This document shows positions 40,796-50,767 of a stretch of DNA of 64,000 nt, one piece after another (position 1 is the stretch's first letter; each line of letters opens with the position of its first letter). The notes below the pieces were generated by a model that had not been told where the DNA came from, ran no database searches, and saw only the letters and a list, made by a program, of their open reading frames with translations. The translations under genes were made by a program, and so were the position numbers. This stretch comes from Picocystis sp. L7 (Eukaryota; Chlorophyta; Picocystophyceae; Picocystales; Picocystaceae), in assembly GCA_020975725.1 (NCBI GenBank), contig QXJR01000009.1:682001-746000 (forward strand), given 5' to 3'.

Positions 40796-40873
40796 TATGC
40801 CCCCCTTTTGTACAGAAAGAATGCCCCCCTTTCGCACGTGGCGAATGCCCCCCGGTGGAGAGAAAAAACTCTC
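40796..40873 (-). promoter_or_regulatory. Hsp33 promoter: three 24-bp-spaced repeats plus GGAGAGAAAAAACTC
   Basis: WATGCCCCCC occurs at 40796, 40820 and 40844, spaced exactly 24 bp, giving three G6 runs on the Hsp33 coding strand. The second unit contains CACGTG (40835-40840). GGAGAGAAAAAACTC at 40857-40871 and GGAGAAGAAACTC at 40888-40900 follow. The first word also occurs at 5301-5315 upstream of the glutaredoxin gene. Regulatory function is inferred from position and repetition. Confidence 0.5.
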
Positions 40874-41221
40874 TCGCGCCTCGGCAAGGAGAAGAAACTC
40901 TCCCCCTTGGACGGATTTCAGGCCGTCCGCAACAAGGGGAAACAAGCCCCCGACCGGTATCCTATCTCTGTTCTCTCCGATCGGTTCGAAGAAAGGGGGT
41001 CGATTTCCCTCCCGAGTTCCTGGTCGACGCGGTTCCGAACCCTGGGGGTCGTGCCGCATGGAAGCCCACATGCACGTCCATTCACCCGACCATCCCTCCA
41101 CCAGACACGCCAATCGGAGCATGTCCACGGCATCTTTCCTGTCTGCGCCATGTCGCGATCGACGGACCAAGGAGGACGCTTCGAACCACGGCCTCCCCTC
41201 CGCGCCTCCTTCCCCTCGCTG

Positions 41222-41316
41222 GGGTGTATCTGCAGGGGTGCATCTGATCACCCCCAAGGCCATCCTCCCCCAAAGTCGGGAAGTGGAAATGGCACCCCTG
41301 GCAGATACACCCTCCT
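41222..41316. repeat. Inverted repeat upstream of the CMD gene
   Basis: GGGTGTATCTGCAGGGGTGC (41222-41241) pairs with 41292-41312 with one bulged base, leaving a 50-nt loop. The word AGATACACCCTCCT at 41303-41316 recurs at 44341-44354 upstream of another gene. Confidence 0.7.
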
Positions 41317-41468
41317 CGGTCTGCCTCGCCGACACAGGCGCATGTCGGACGTCGATGCGGTTCCTTTCAACCCATTCTCGGACGATCGAGGACACCTGCC
41401 GCAGAGTCTGAAGCGGGTGCTGGGCGATCTCGTGGGGTGCGTGTCGGAATTTACGTTCCGACGAGACG

Positions 41469-42852
41469 ATGGCAACTCGAAACAGCACACACACTCCTGA
41501 TTTCGGAAGGAACGAAAGCCAAGCTGACAATGGACGTGTCATTCATCACGCGAACGGCACGATCGATACGCCCGTGACCGGAGGAACGACGACGTGCAGT
41601 GACTTCGAGACGCGGGTTTGTCGGGAAGCATGGGGAGGGTTGGGTACGAACGATGCCCTGGTGCCTGCTAGAGCCAAGGTACTCATTGCACTGGTCATCG
41701 ATCTCGTAAACTGTGGAGATATCTGCTTCGGCAGTGGAAAACAAGTCTGCAGCTTTCAAAACAACGTTGATATTGCGTTTCAGCTGGGATGCTCCATCGA
41801 AACCATCGAAGAAGCTCTCAAATTGGGAGCCGTGTATGCAGGATTCAACAAGGGTGCAAGTGCATTCGGCAGGTTCATGGAGATCGTGGACAAGGGAGAA
41901 ACGATCCATGGGACCAAAGTGCCTGCAAGAGACCCCAACGCCTTCCTTCCCGAGTACGATGGCAAGGTCCCCGCCGGAGTCAGCCTGTCCAACAACACTG
42001 TGTTGGGAGACCCTGTGCTGTGCGCAAGGCTGTATTCCATCAGTCCAGTGTTTGGAGAGAGTGTGGTACGGTGGGCGGGTGAAGTTTGGGGATGTCCGTT
42101 GCTTTCCCAGAAAACCAAAGCCTTTGTTACACTGGTGATCGACGTTGTGAACTGTCACACAGTGGGACCGGGAAATCCATGGGGTGCGCACATCAACATG
42201 TGCGTTCAGCATGGCGCTACCGTGGCAGAAATCGACGAAGTACTCTACTTTTGCTGCGTGTACTGCGGTTTCAACAAGTCCTTGCTAGCGATCGGAGCTT
42301 GGAAAGGAATCAAGGAACAAGGAAAGACGCCTTTCGGTGTTCCACTTTTGTATGGCCACGAGAGAAGACCTGTCCATTCTGAGGTGATGATGCATGCAAG
42401 CGATACTTTTGAGGCGCTCTTTCCTCAGGAGTGCAAAGATGAGGTCAAGGCTGAGGGCGATTTTGTGTGTAAAATGCATTGCGTGCGAATTGGAAAGGCC
42501 GAGTCCTGTTCTGACGATTAGCTGACTCATCCTGTTGACTGTGCGAAAATTGATTGTAAAGTTTGCCCACTTCTCAGCAACAGCAATTGGATGTGTCTGG
42601 TCATTGCCATTGGTTGATACAAAAACAAAATGCTTTCTATGCTTGACGGCTGATGTTTGCAATGCCTCAAAGACAGGCCCTGGAAATCCCTTCGAGACGC
42701 ACGTGCGGTTGGCCCTGAAGCATGGCTGTACGCTCGAAGAGATCGAAGAACTTTTCCTCGTCAACAGTGTTTACGGGGGTGTGAGCAAGGCAACAACTGC
42801 ATTCGCACGTCTCATGGAAATGAGAGAGTCCGGGCAGTGCAACTTGTCATAA
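41469..42852 (+). CDS. Three-domain carboxymuconolactone decarboxylase-like protein (one intron)
   Basis: The exons are 41469-42468 and 42578-42852. The GTAAAA...CTCAG intron of 109 nt in phase 1 avoids a stop and joins a third domain, giving 424 residues. All three repeats share the CMD/AhpD-like helical pattern: ALVIDLVNCGDICFGSG, LVIDVVNCHTVGPGNPWG and LTADVCNASKTGPGNPFE, each followed by a GxxxEEIDE-like helix and VYxGFNK or VYGGVSK. Known family members are small thiol peroxidase-like or decarboxylase proteins with one or two domains. No CxxC of AhpD is present. The histidine after the first helix pair is kept in domains 2 and 3 (GAH, ETH) but is missing in domain 1 (QNN). The function is therefore open. 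It is divergent from Hsp33. Confidence 0.75.
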
Positions 42853-43441
42853 ACTTATGTCCGGGCTTTTGCATGCGAAGCTACTTTTTAAATTAAACGT
42901 TCCCGGCCATTGCGACCAGGCATCGTGCTTATTCACACTAGACTGTCGTATTCTGACTCCGTCAAGTGCATGCCGACAGCAAAAACGTCAATACTTCTGC
43001 CGGAACAAAGCCTTGACCAAGGCAGGAAACAGAAGGAATGCACATGTGAATTCAACGCACATCTGTCTGGCATCCTCCTGAACTTGTGTGGGACTACACT
43101 TCTAGCATTTCCTTGCTTGATTCGGTACGACATGGGATGTTTGACTCTTGAGAAGACATTTTATTGCAAAATATAACACGCAACCACGATTCCCAGCTCC
43201 ATATAGGAACCCAGGCTTCATCGGACTGCTTCGCTGCGGATAATTGTCTAGCAGCAGTGGTCGATGCAGCGCTCCCATGCTTCTGCATCCTTCAAAACTA
43301 TTCTGGTTCAAAAAGGATGTCCGCGTGATGCTCGTAAAGCGATGGAATTTCAGGAAATTCGTGCAGAAGTACCTTGTCAAATATAAAGGGGCATGGCAGG
43401 ACGTTCGTGGATGGTGCAGAAATTTTATTTCGTGAGTGCTT
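42853..43441. other. Convergent intergenic region
   Basis: AT-rich, no gene recognised. It contains the 3' flanks of the CMD gene (+) and the multi-exon membrane protein gene (-). Confidence 0.4.
43424..43429 (-). terminator. Candidate poly(A) signal
   Basis: AATAAA on the minus strand, twelve bases past the stop of the membrane protein gene. The placement mirrors that at Hsp33. Confidence 0.45.
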
Positions 43442-44232
43442 CTAAATCAAGAAAACCAGGTTGGTCAGCATGCCAATGTATGCTTGCCAATGTCTATTTT
43501 GCGTGCACGTCTTCAAGTTTCTTGTTCTTGATCGTTCAATGTGCAAAGTGGCGCACTTGCCAAGTGGCCTTGAAAAATCCCAACCAGGTGCCGCATCAAC
43601 GACCCACTTGTTCCCTCGAACGGGAACCTCTGCACTGTCAGAGAGGGTCAGGTTGGTTTTCTTCTGTTCCCAGTACGAAAGTTTAGGACTCTGAGTATCA
43701 GTATTTGCTCCTGTAGGGTTGACGGACGGTTTTGTTGTGTTGCTGCAGATCGTCCAGTTCGCAACAACGCTTCGTCTGCCCAAGGTACCGAGTGCGTCGA
43801 ATGGCTTTGCCCAGAACCTACCGTTCTTTCCGTCGTATCTACGGTTCAGGTAGTCCATGGACCGCGCAGTTCGCTCGCATTTTGTTTTCTTCTACGGTGG
43901 ACGCGTCCAGACGGCGTAACGCTCCTTCGCTTGCGTTTGCGCATCGTTTACGGCGTTCCTGGTCCGACGAACCGTCTCCCAGGTTCCCGTGCGTTTGGGA
44001 GGTCGATGTTTCAACCCACACGCGGTGCGAAGAGCAGTTGATACACACCGTAGGAGATGAACACCACGAAGCATCCTAGGATGAAGTAGACGACGCGGTT
44101 GTGTCTTTCGAACCACTTGTCCAACCTTTGTGCGTAGTACTGGACGGTCCCTCGCATCCCATCCTGGGCTCGCTTCCCTCTGGTCCTCAGCCGAGATGCA
44201 CGTCTGTCTTTGGCCCTGGATGCAGGACGCAT
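43442..44232 (-). CDS. Unrecognised single-pass membrane protein, multi-exon model
   Basis: My model has exons 44232-44020, 43975-43896, 43838-43789, 43710-43557 and 43493-43442 (182 residues), with introns of 44, 57, 78 and 63 nt. All start GT, end AG and keep phase. The first two introns are needed to avoid stops; the last two are stop-free and multiples of three, so they may be retained. The protein starts with a basic lead (MRPASRAKDRRASRLRTR), then a helix at about 47-68 (RVVYFILGCFVVFISYGVYQ). A polar region follows with YAVWTRPPYDGKNGRFW, WEQKKTNLTLSD and WVVDAAPGWDFSRPLGK, and it ends hydrophobic. I recognise no family. AATAAA 12 nt past the stop and the gene's convergent position support it. 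Confidence 0.5.
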
Positions 44233-45394
44233 CCCTCCAGGACTCGCCTTCGATCGACGCGCACGTGTTGGCGAGCTTCGACAGGTGTGCGACACGTGGT
44301 GATGGACACGATCCAACGCGCACGTCCCACCCGCGAGTTTAGATACACCCTCCTTTTGCAGATGCACCAAAGCTCGTTCCCCCACGCCTCGAGCAGACAC
44401 ACCCCGAAGCGGAGGTGACACACCCGGGGAGGGGTGGGGAGGCACCCCCAAGAGAAGGGAGTTTCTTCTCTATCGGTGGAGAGACCGCCCTTGCTCTAGG
44501 ATTCGGGACGAGAAGAAACGGATCCGATGGACACAAGAGCGTGACATAGGTCCACTCGTGCCCACGAGTTCGAAGCATGTGCTCCCAACGTTGCTGGAAG
44601 TCGATCGCACAAAGAAAAGGAAGGGGTTGGGAATCTATGCCTACGTCGACATTCCTTCCGCCCCCAACCAACGCTTCGTTCGCATGGTTGGTGCGACGCG
44701 ATCCCACCAACGACAGGGTGTGGCCGGCATCGGGCAACAACAAAACAGTGATTTGAATCCACGAGACGATCGCGCACGTCTTTTACCCCACGGGTGGGAG
44801 AACTCTTCAATCGCCGCGATGTCCTCCTTGGTGGTGAGAACACCGATTGACCAAAGCAGGGGCAAACGGGATAGACAAACGGAATTGTTTCTAATCTTTG
44901 AGTATAAGGCGAGCTCTATGATGATGCATGTCCGAGGAATGATGCCCATCGCGTGGGCATGGTTGGGGATTGTACCCATTGCAAGGCATGGGATGCACCT
45001 CGGCCGTGCCCCATTCAAGTTCGCTAAACACATGCAAGTCACGCTTTTGGCGGTGACTTTGCTGTTTCACATCGGAAGGAACGTCCAGGCTTGGGTGCGA
45101 TTCCCTAGAGAAGCGTCGACGCTTATTCTCCATGCACCACGGACGGTGGACCGTTCGTGCACCCATCTTCGTGCCTCCCACGCGAAGGAGACCGAGCGCG
45201 GTGCGGTTGTCTTGTGTTTAGGGCCATGTGTTGTCCATTCGTGGCACTTGCATCCTTCCCTTGGATGGAATGGATTGGAATGGGGTGGATCTCGATGGAT
45301 CTACCTTGGACGAGGACGACTCGGCCCTTCCCTTCCCCTTCGACAGGAGTTTCTCCTCGATTGGCATCGATTGGAGACGAAGCCAGCACGCGGC
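44233..45394. promoter_or_regulatory. Divergent region between two membrane-protein genes
   Basis: No gene recognised. GGGAGTTTCTTCTCTAT at 44457-44473 is identical to a 17-nt word in the copia LTR. AGATACACCCTCCT at 44341-44354 repeats the word near 41303. Open frames through the interval lack features. Confidence 0.4.
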
Positions 45395-45799
45395 ATGGCG
45401 TCGCTCCGTTGCACGAGCACGAGGACGCGCACGACGCGCAGGAAGAGGACAGGCACGAAGGATGCACGTGGGAGGCATCCCATCCGGACGAACGTGGCGT
45501 TTCACGCGTCCGAGAGACGAGCAGTTGTGCGATGTCCCGCGTCCAGGAACGACGGCCGTGCACACGAACACGTGGACGGTGCGAACGCGTCCGTATCCGA
45601 GGCGTCCGAGGAGGAGGAAGAGCGCACGGCGTGGAGTCACGCGGAAGAAAAGATCGTGAAGCTGGGAGAACACCTGGACGAGGCCACCGTGCGTTTCGAG
45701 GACAGCGGCGTGTGGCTCAAGTTCATCGCCGTCTTCCTACCTTTCTGGACGGCTGCGGTGTACTACGAACTGTACGTCGCGGATCGCGCGTCCCCTTGA
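45395..45799 (+). CDS. Small organelle-type single-pass membrane protein
   Basis: A 134-residue protein. Residues 1-60 (MASLRCTSTRTRTTRRKRTG and on) are rich in Arg, Ser and Thr and look like a plastid or mitochondrial leader. An acidic stretch SEASEEEEERTAWSHAEEK follows. An amphipathic segment IVKLGEHLDEATVRFEDSG leads to one helix at about 107-125 (KFIAVFLPFWTAAVYYELY). It ends nine residues later. I recognise no family; small plastid membrane proteins of unknown function often look like this. The frame is open upstream, but the start at 45395 opens the leader. It is convergent with the GNAT gene, whose stop lies 54 bp away. Confidence 0.5.
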   Translation: MASLRCTSTRTRTTRRKRTGTKDARGRHPIRTNVAFHASERRAVVRCPASRNDGRAHEHVDGANASVSEASEEEEERTAWSHAEEKIVKLGEHLDEATVRFEDSGVWLKFIAVFLPFWTAAVYYELYVADRASP

Positions 45800-45853
45800 A
45801 GATGCTTCGCGTCTAGCGCAGGACTTCCCTTTTTCGAGGTTCCGTGCGCATGT

Positions 45854-46456
45854 TCATCCATCGCCTGGGCCATCCTTGCGATACGCCAGCAACAAGCAAG
45901 GTTGTCCCACCGCCAAACGCGACACCACGTTGCCGAGGCCGGCTTCCACGACGAGTGGGAGCGGCGCGTCTTGCCAAGGCACGGTGTGGAATCCAAGGCG
46001 GTTCCAGAATCCCGAAGCGCTTGGGATGGTCGTCAAGTACACCGCATGGTCGGACGACAGCTGCGCCTGGGCGGCACGCACCAGCTTCTTCGCCACGCCT
46101 TGTTGGCGACGTTCCGGGACCACGATCAAGCTGGACAGCTCCACGTACCCTTTGCCGCGGACCACCTTCAAGCATCCCACGCGTTCGTCCTTGGCGTCGA
46201 CGGCCAGCAGGAATCCGTCCATGAAAAGCGGTGTGCAAGGATTCATCTTCTCGTGGAACACCCTCTCCCACACCCAACGCCGATCCGCGGAGGTTCCTGG
46301 ACGAATGCGCACGTCCTCCTGGTCGGCGACGAAGCCGAAGGAACCCACGCGTGCGACGCCACGAGCAGGCGCGAAGGTGGACGGACGAGGAAAAAGGCGA
46401 TAACCGTGGCGTGTACCACCTCGTTCCGACACGCGAAGCGAAGAAGGACGCGCCAT
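45854..46456 (-). CDS. GNAT-family N-acetyltransferase, organelle-targeted
   Basis: A 200-residue protein. Residues 1-45 (MARPSSLRVSERGGTR and on) form a likely plastid leader. The GNAT fold follows: DVRIRPGTSADRRWVWERVF opens the domain, and GCLKVVRGKGYVELSSLIV is the central strand. The acetyl-CoA loop is VPERRQQGVAKKLVRAAQ (the R/Q-x-x-G-x-A pattern), and the closing segment SGFWNRLGFHTV is typical. The family acetylates protein N-termini, lysines, or small amines; plant plastid GNATs do both of the first two. The substrate cannot be told here. Another minus frame overlaps it, but only this one carries the fold. It is convergent with the small membrane protein gene. Confidence 0.8.
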   Translation of the reverse strand: MARPSSLRVSERGGTRHGYRLFPRPSTFAPARGVARVGSFGFVADQEDVRIRPGTSADRRWVWERVFHEKMNPCTPLFMDGFLLAVDAKDERVGCLKVVRGKGYVELSSLIVVPERRQQGVAKKLVRAAQAQLSSDHAVYLTTIPSASGFWNRLGFHTVPWQDAPLPLVVEAGLGNVVSRLAVGQPCLLLAYRKDGPGDG

Positions 46457-46869
46457 CTCCAGGACCTGCACGTGTGCTTCGCCTCCCCGACCAAGCCGGC
46501 TCGTGGACCTGAAGCACGCGAACGCTTTCGAAAGCAGCGCACGAGAGGATTTTCGAACCAGTTCGCGCTTTTGCGTGCGTTCGACCTCCCGATGCACCGT
46601 CCGAATCGGATCCACATCCAGGTTCCCTTCGATCCTCGCCCTTTCCACCCATCCACGGTCCACCAAGCAAGAAACGATCAATTCGAAATGTGGAATACAT
46701 GCATGCAATGAAACGGGATGGGAAACACACAGGCAACGGGGGACACCGCCTGGCCAACGATGGACGCACATCGATGCCCGGACAACAAAACTGCGGCCAG
46801 GGTCCTGGTCGCGATCCGCAGGCCCCTCACCAACGTAAGAGGATGGCGCGGGATGGACCATCCATCGCC
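46457..46869. other. Intergenic, UGPase to GNAT
   Basis: 413 bp without a recognised gene. It holds the 3' end of UGPase and the GNAT promoter, both on the minus strand. Confidence 0.35.
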
Positions 46870-48303
46870 TCAAAATTTCTTGGCCGGTGAAGATGGGAAG
46901 ACACCGCCCTGAGGCTTGAAACAACCGTTCTCGTACGACCTGGAACCTTCGATCGTCGCCGGCGTGCCATCCTCGTTGACAAACTCCACCGTGCCCCTCA
47001 AAACGACACCCTCCTCGAACAAGGCTGGACCCACCACCGTGAGGCGATGGCAATCCTTCAAGCTCACCTTCCCCTTCACAAGACGATCGAACTTGTCCAC
47101 CTTCTTGTAAAACTGGTCGTCCAATTTCACGACCGGAGGATTCGCCACCCCCTCCGCCAAAACCACCCTGGAGTCATCCGTCACAACGTACGCGTCCGAT
47201 CGGAGCGCAAACAGGTCGTTGCAGGTCTTCACCGGGGCGAAACGAGAACGGGGGACGCACACAGCACCCGCCCCATCGAAAGCTTCGATGGCGCTGCCCA
47301 TGGCGGTCTCCAGCTGATACACCTCGGCGGTGGTGTCTTCCCTGGGATTGATGGTCTTTTTGTTCTTGATCAAGGGCAGCGGCAAAACGCCGTCGTTCTT
47401 TTCGAGGACATCTTTGAGCTTGGTCAAGTTCAACCACAGGTTGTTCGTGTTGAAGAACCTGTGCTTTCGGATGTCCTGGAAAGAATCCATGTCCTCGGCC
47501 GGACACATGGCCGATTCGCGTAGGGTGAGCTTGCCGCTCTTCCGGGTCACGCAAAGGTGTCCGCCCTTCTTGTCCGATTCCGTCCGCTCGCACACCTCCA
47601 TCATGAAGGGCATGTCCTTCGAGGCAAAGTGAGCAAGCAGGTCTACGTCCAGCGTAGCTCCGAGGTTGTCGGAGTTGGAGACGAACACGTATTCGATGCC
47701 GTCTTGGATCAATTTGTCCAGCATTCCCGTGCCCAGGAGGGAGGGATAAATGTCTCCGTGTCCAGGGGGACACCATTCTAGGTCCGGATTCTCCGGATAG
47801 GATGCTGGTAACATGGTTTTCAGGTCCACCTTGGGCGATTTGTTCTGCAGGAGTTCCAAGTACCCTCCCTTGGCCAGGTCCCCGTGTTTTTCTTCCATGA
47901 AACGGTTCGTATCCTCGCTGGTGCTGAAGCTGTTCATGAGCACGAACTTGACCTCCGCGCCGAACCTTTTCCTCATGTCTTTGATTTGCAAGGCGATGAG
48001 GTCCAGGAAGGTGTGTCCGTCCTTGACTTCGAGGAGCGACTTGGCTTGATCCAATCCCATGGAGGTTCCAAGTCCACCGTTGAGTTTGAGCACGGCCGTC
48101 TTTTGCAGCATCTCCGCGACTTGTTTCGGATCGTCTGTCTTCTTCAGATCCTGCAGGTTGGGCAGTTGAGTCACCGGTGCAATGTCTCCTTCGGCCAGTA
48201 GTCCCGTGTCTCCTTGCGCCAGTGCGTGGTAGTTCTGTCGGAAGGCTCCGATGGCTGCTTGGTTCAGTCCAGCCTCCTTCATCTTGCGCTCGAAGTGCTC
48301 CAT
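46870..48303 (-). CDS. UGP: UTP-glucose-1-phosphate uridylyltransferase
   Basis: A 477-residue UGPase of the eukaryotic type, making UDP-glucose from glucose 1-phosphate and UTP for sucrose, floridoside, cell-wall or floridean starch synthesis. The nucleotide loop KLNGGLGTSMGL is at 73-84. The uridine-binding WCPPGHGDIYPSL, the EYVFVSNSDNLGAT strand and the KKTINPREDTTAEVYQLETAMG segment are family hallmarks. The beta-helix C-terminus ends with a GCFKPQGG turn. The length matches plant and fungal enzymes (470-510). No targeting peptide is present. The start at 48303 (MEHFERKMKEAGL) matches the usual N-terminal helix. A second UDP-sugar enzyme, USP, lies 8 kb away on the other strand. Confidence 0.95.
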   Translation of the reverse strand: MEHFERKMKEAGLNQAAIGAFRQNYHALAQGDTGLLAEGDIAPVTQLPNLQDLKKTDDPKQVAEMLQKTAVLKLNGGLGTSMGLDQAKSLLEVKDGHTFLDLIALQIKDMRKRFGAEVKFVLMNSFSTSEDTNRFMEEKHGDLAKGGYLELLQNKSPKVDLKTMLPASYPENPDLEWCPPGHGDIYPSLLGTGMLDKLIQDGIEYVFVSNSDNLGATLDVDLLAHFASKDMPFMMEVCERTESDKKGGHLCVTRKSGKLTLRESAMCPAEDMDSFQDIRKHRFFNTNNLWLNLTKLKDVLEKNDGVLPLPLIKNKKTINPREDTTAEVYQLETAMGSAIEAFDGAGAVCVPRSRFAPVKTCNDLFALRSDAYVVTDDSRVVLAEGVANPPVVKLDDQFYKKVDKFDRLVKGKVSLKDCHRLTVVGPALFEEGVVLRGTVEFVNEDGTPATIEGSRSYENGCFKPQGGVFPSSPAKKF

Positions 48304-49819
48304 TTCGATCGCTCTTCCCTGCTTCCGACGCGTCGATCCGTCGCCTGGATCCGGTTCGTCCTTCTTCGATCGGAAACCGAGTCACGTGGATGGTTCCTTC
48401 GGTTCTATTCCCCATGGAACTCGTGGTTTGATCGAAGGATCGAGATGGAAGACGGTGTTGGAAAGGAAGGAGGTCCCCCCTTCGAGGGAAGCGTCCCATC
48501 CTATCCTTCCCATCCATCCTATCCTTAACATCGTTGGTAGTAGCGTACTAGGCAACTCGGAAGAAACCCAGTCGCCCCACGATGAAGAACGAGCCATGTG
48601 TCCGTGCTGAGATGCGTTCAATCATGCGACTGGTTGCAGGGGCTCTGCATCGCGCAAGTGGGAAAGAGCAATCCAACGTAGGATCGGCCAGGGGAAAATA
48701 TGCGTCCAAGTGAAGCCGCGCATGTTGTTCGTAGCGTTTTGCAATTGTTTGGATGAGGTCCGTACGTGATTTTCATGACAAACATTCCTACGCAATGTAC
48801 ATGTTGTGATGTAAAATTGTGTTTTGTGAACGCCAGTTCGTCGTGCTCGACCTATCTATTGACTATACGCTTGCATGAATGCAATTTGCCGTTGGACTCG
48901 TACGAAAACGTTGGCCCGATCAGTCAAGCCATGCGTGTCCCACGATAGAAAACCGCGACAATTCAACGAACGACCCCCGTTTCGAATGGGCCGAAGGCCT
49001 CCACTTGCCTTGCCATTCCCACACACATGTGGGATGTCAGGATGCTACAAACGCATACCTCGAAGGGACAACAAGGTAAGTGAACTCATTCCCATTCTCG
49101 CGCGACCGTTTTCCCAAGGTTGTCCTCGCACGAGCAACAAAGGTATCCGATGGAGGGGCTTGGGCGGAAGCACCCACATTTGCTTGGAATGGATGGATGC
49201 TCTCGCACGCCAATACCGTTGTCCATTCCAATTGGCGTTCGAAGACAGATGACGTGCATCGGATGTGAACGAAGGTACGGTCGTTTGTATGCACTCCCGG
49301 TAGATGTCGGAAATGCATGGGGAGACACCCGTGGACAAACGAGACGGACGTGATCGACGAGAACACTTGAAAAGGGCTTCGCATTGTTTGCGTATCCTAG
49401 TCGTAACGATGGTCTAGCGGTGAGGTGAGCCTCTCAACGAAGGAAAGCGTTGAGGAGACGGTTTGGATCGGATCCAACCACACGTACGTGGTTTCCATTC
49501 CGCCGTGGATGTCGTCCACACGTACGATCTTGCGTTGCAGGTGTTCGTTCCGTCTCGAATCCATCCGTTGTCTCGGACTTCTCTGCATGGTTTCATTCCC
49601 ACCCACCCCCAGTGCCCCTCCCGAACCACTCGTCGTGGAGGACTCGCCATAGAAACACCGACCGCGTCCTCGACGGCCGTGTGCAGGTGAGGGGAGCGGT
49701 CGTGGGGTGGCGGGAAGGGACACCTGGGAACTGGGACTTGGGACCCGCATCGACCTGTTCCATCCCGCATTGGATCCCATCCAATCGAACGAAGTCGGCA
49801 AAAGGAAGGGTTCCTGCAA
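48304..49819. promoter_or_regulatory. 1.5-kb divergent region, UGPase (-) / NSE2 (+)
   Basis: No gene recognised. The middle (48740-49000) is AT-rich. TTGGATCGGATCCAA at about 49463-49477 is a perfect dyad. Long minus-strand frames over 49400-50660 are antisense to NSE2 and have no features. Confidence 0.35.
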
Positions 49820-50767
49820 ATGTCCCAGGGAAACGCACAAGCCGTGCAGAGCGCAGCCATCGCCTACGAAAGGACGATCTGCAACTCCGCCCAGGTGCGT
49901 GGGAAGCCAAACCGAAGGAACAGGTATCCACACTCGTGCACCTGCAAGGATCCAGAACGGGGAACGAAGATGGATCGCAAACCAACACGTCGAACGCCAA
50001 GTTCCGTGAGACTGACGAGACCACGAACGCCACGAACATGGGTCGGACGAACGAACGAACGAACGAAACGTTTCGCGCGTGGTTGGCAACACGCCCAGAA
50101 CATAGGGGACATCTTCGAACACCTCAAGGACGTAGCCGTCAGCTTGGAAGCCAATGGAGACGCCAAAGGTGTCAAGGAAATGTACCGGCTCTCCGAACGC
50201 GTGTGCGAAACACAAGCGGAGCTGGAAGCGATGAAACAGACGCTTCATTGGATGGGCCTGGAGGGAGGTTACGAAGGGAGACGGAACGAGAAAACGGACT
50301 TTCGAAAGATGATGGACGCGAAAGTGAAAGAGTGCAGAAGAAAAAAAACGATGCATCCAAGCAAGCACGAGTCTGTCCTTGATATCAAGCAAGCGGTGTG
50401 GGAAATCCACCATCCGAACGAACCGTTCCCAGGAACCGCAGACGCGACGAACGAGGAGGTCGTCATGGCCATGACCCAGTCGGAAAAAATTGCGAGGAAC
50501 AAAACCTGCCCCATATCGGGCAGAAGCATATTCGAAGTTGCGGATCCAGTCAAAGACAAACAAGGGTATGTCTATGAGAAAGAGTACATCATCCAGATGT
50601 TCCAGCGAGGCATGAATGCGATCGAGTGTCCGGTCGCGGGAACCACCCATCAGATTCACAAGGCCGATCTGAAACCAGCCAAAGAATTGTTACGGGAGCG
50701 AAAAAGGAGAGTGCTTACACAGAAGAGCCGAAAAGCAGCTGCGGTGAATGAGACCATCCTCGAATAA
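49820..50767 (+). CDS. NSE2: SUMO E3 ligase NSE2/MMS21 of the SMC5/6 complex (one 204-nt intron)
   Basis: The exons are 49820-49894 and 50099-50767, with a GTGCGT...GCCCAG intron of 204 nt in phase 0, giving 247 residues. NSE2 is the SP-RING SUMO ligase of the SMC5/6 genome-stability complex. The N-terminal half is helical (NIGDIFEHLKDVAVSLEA). The SP-RING is at about 175-235: KTCPISGRSIFEVADPV gives the first cysteine, YVYEKEYIIQMF follows, and IECPVAGTTHQIHKADL gives the later ligands. The intron is a multiple of three without stops, and its translation is arginine-rich with an ACGA microsatellite, so it could be retained (315 residues), but splicing joins two helical parts cleanly. The frame is otherwise unbroken. 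Confidence 0.82.
   Translation: MSQGNAQAVQSAAIAYERTICNSAQVRGKPNRRNRYPHSCTCKDPERGTKMDRKPTRRTPSSVRLTRPRTPRTWVGRTNERTKRFARGWQHAQNIGDIFEHLKDVAVSLEANGDAKGVKEMYRLSERVCETQAELEAMKQTLHWMGLEGGYEGRRNEKTDFRKMMDAKVKECRRKKTMHPSKHESVLDIKQAVWEIHHPNEPFPGTADATNEEVVMAMTQSEKIARNKTCPISGRSIFEVADPVKDKQGYVYEKEYIIQMFQRGMNAIECPVAGTTHQIHKADLKPAKELLRERKRRVLTQKSRKAAAVNETILE
50046..50070. repeat. GAAC tetranucleotide microsatellite in NSE2 intron
   Basis: About five tandem ACGA/GAAC units inside the 204-nt intron. Confidence 0.7.

Noticed and set aside
49397-50659. 420-residue minus-strand frame antisense to NSE2
   Set aside because: It mirrors the NSE2 coding frame and has no recognisable feature.
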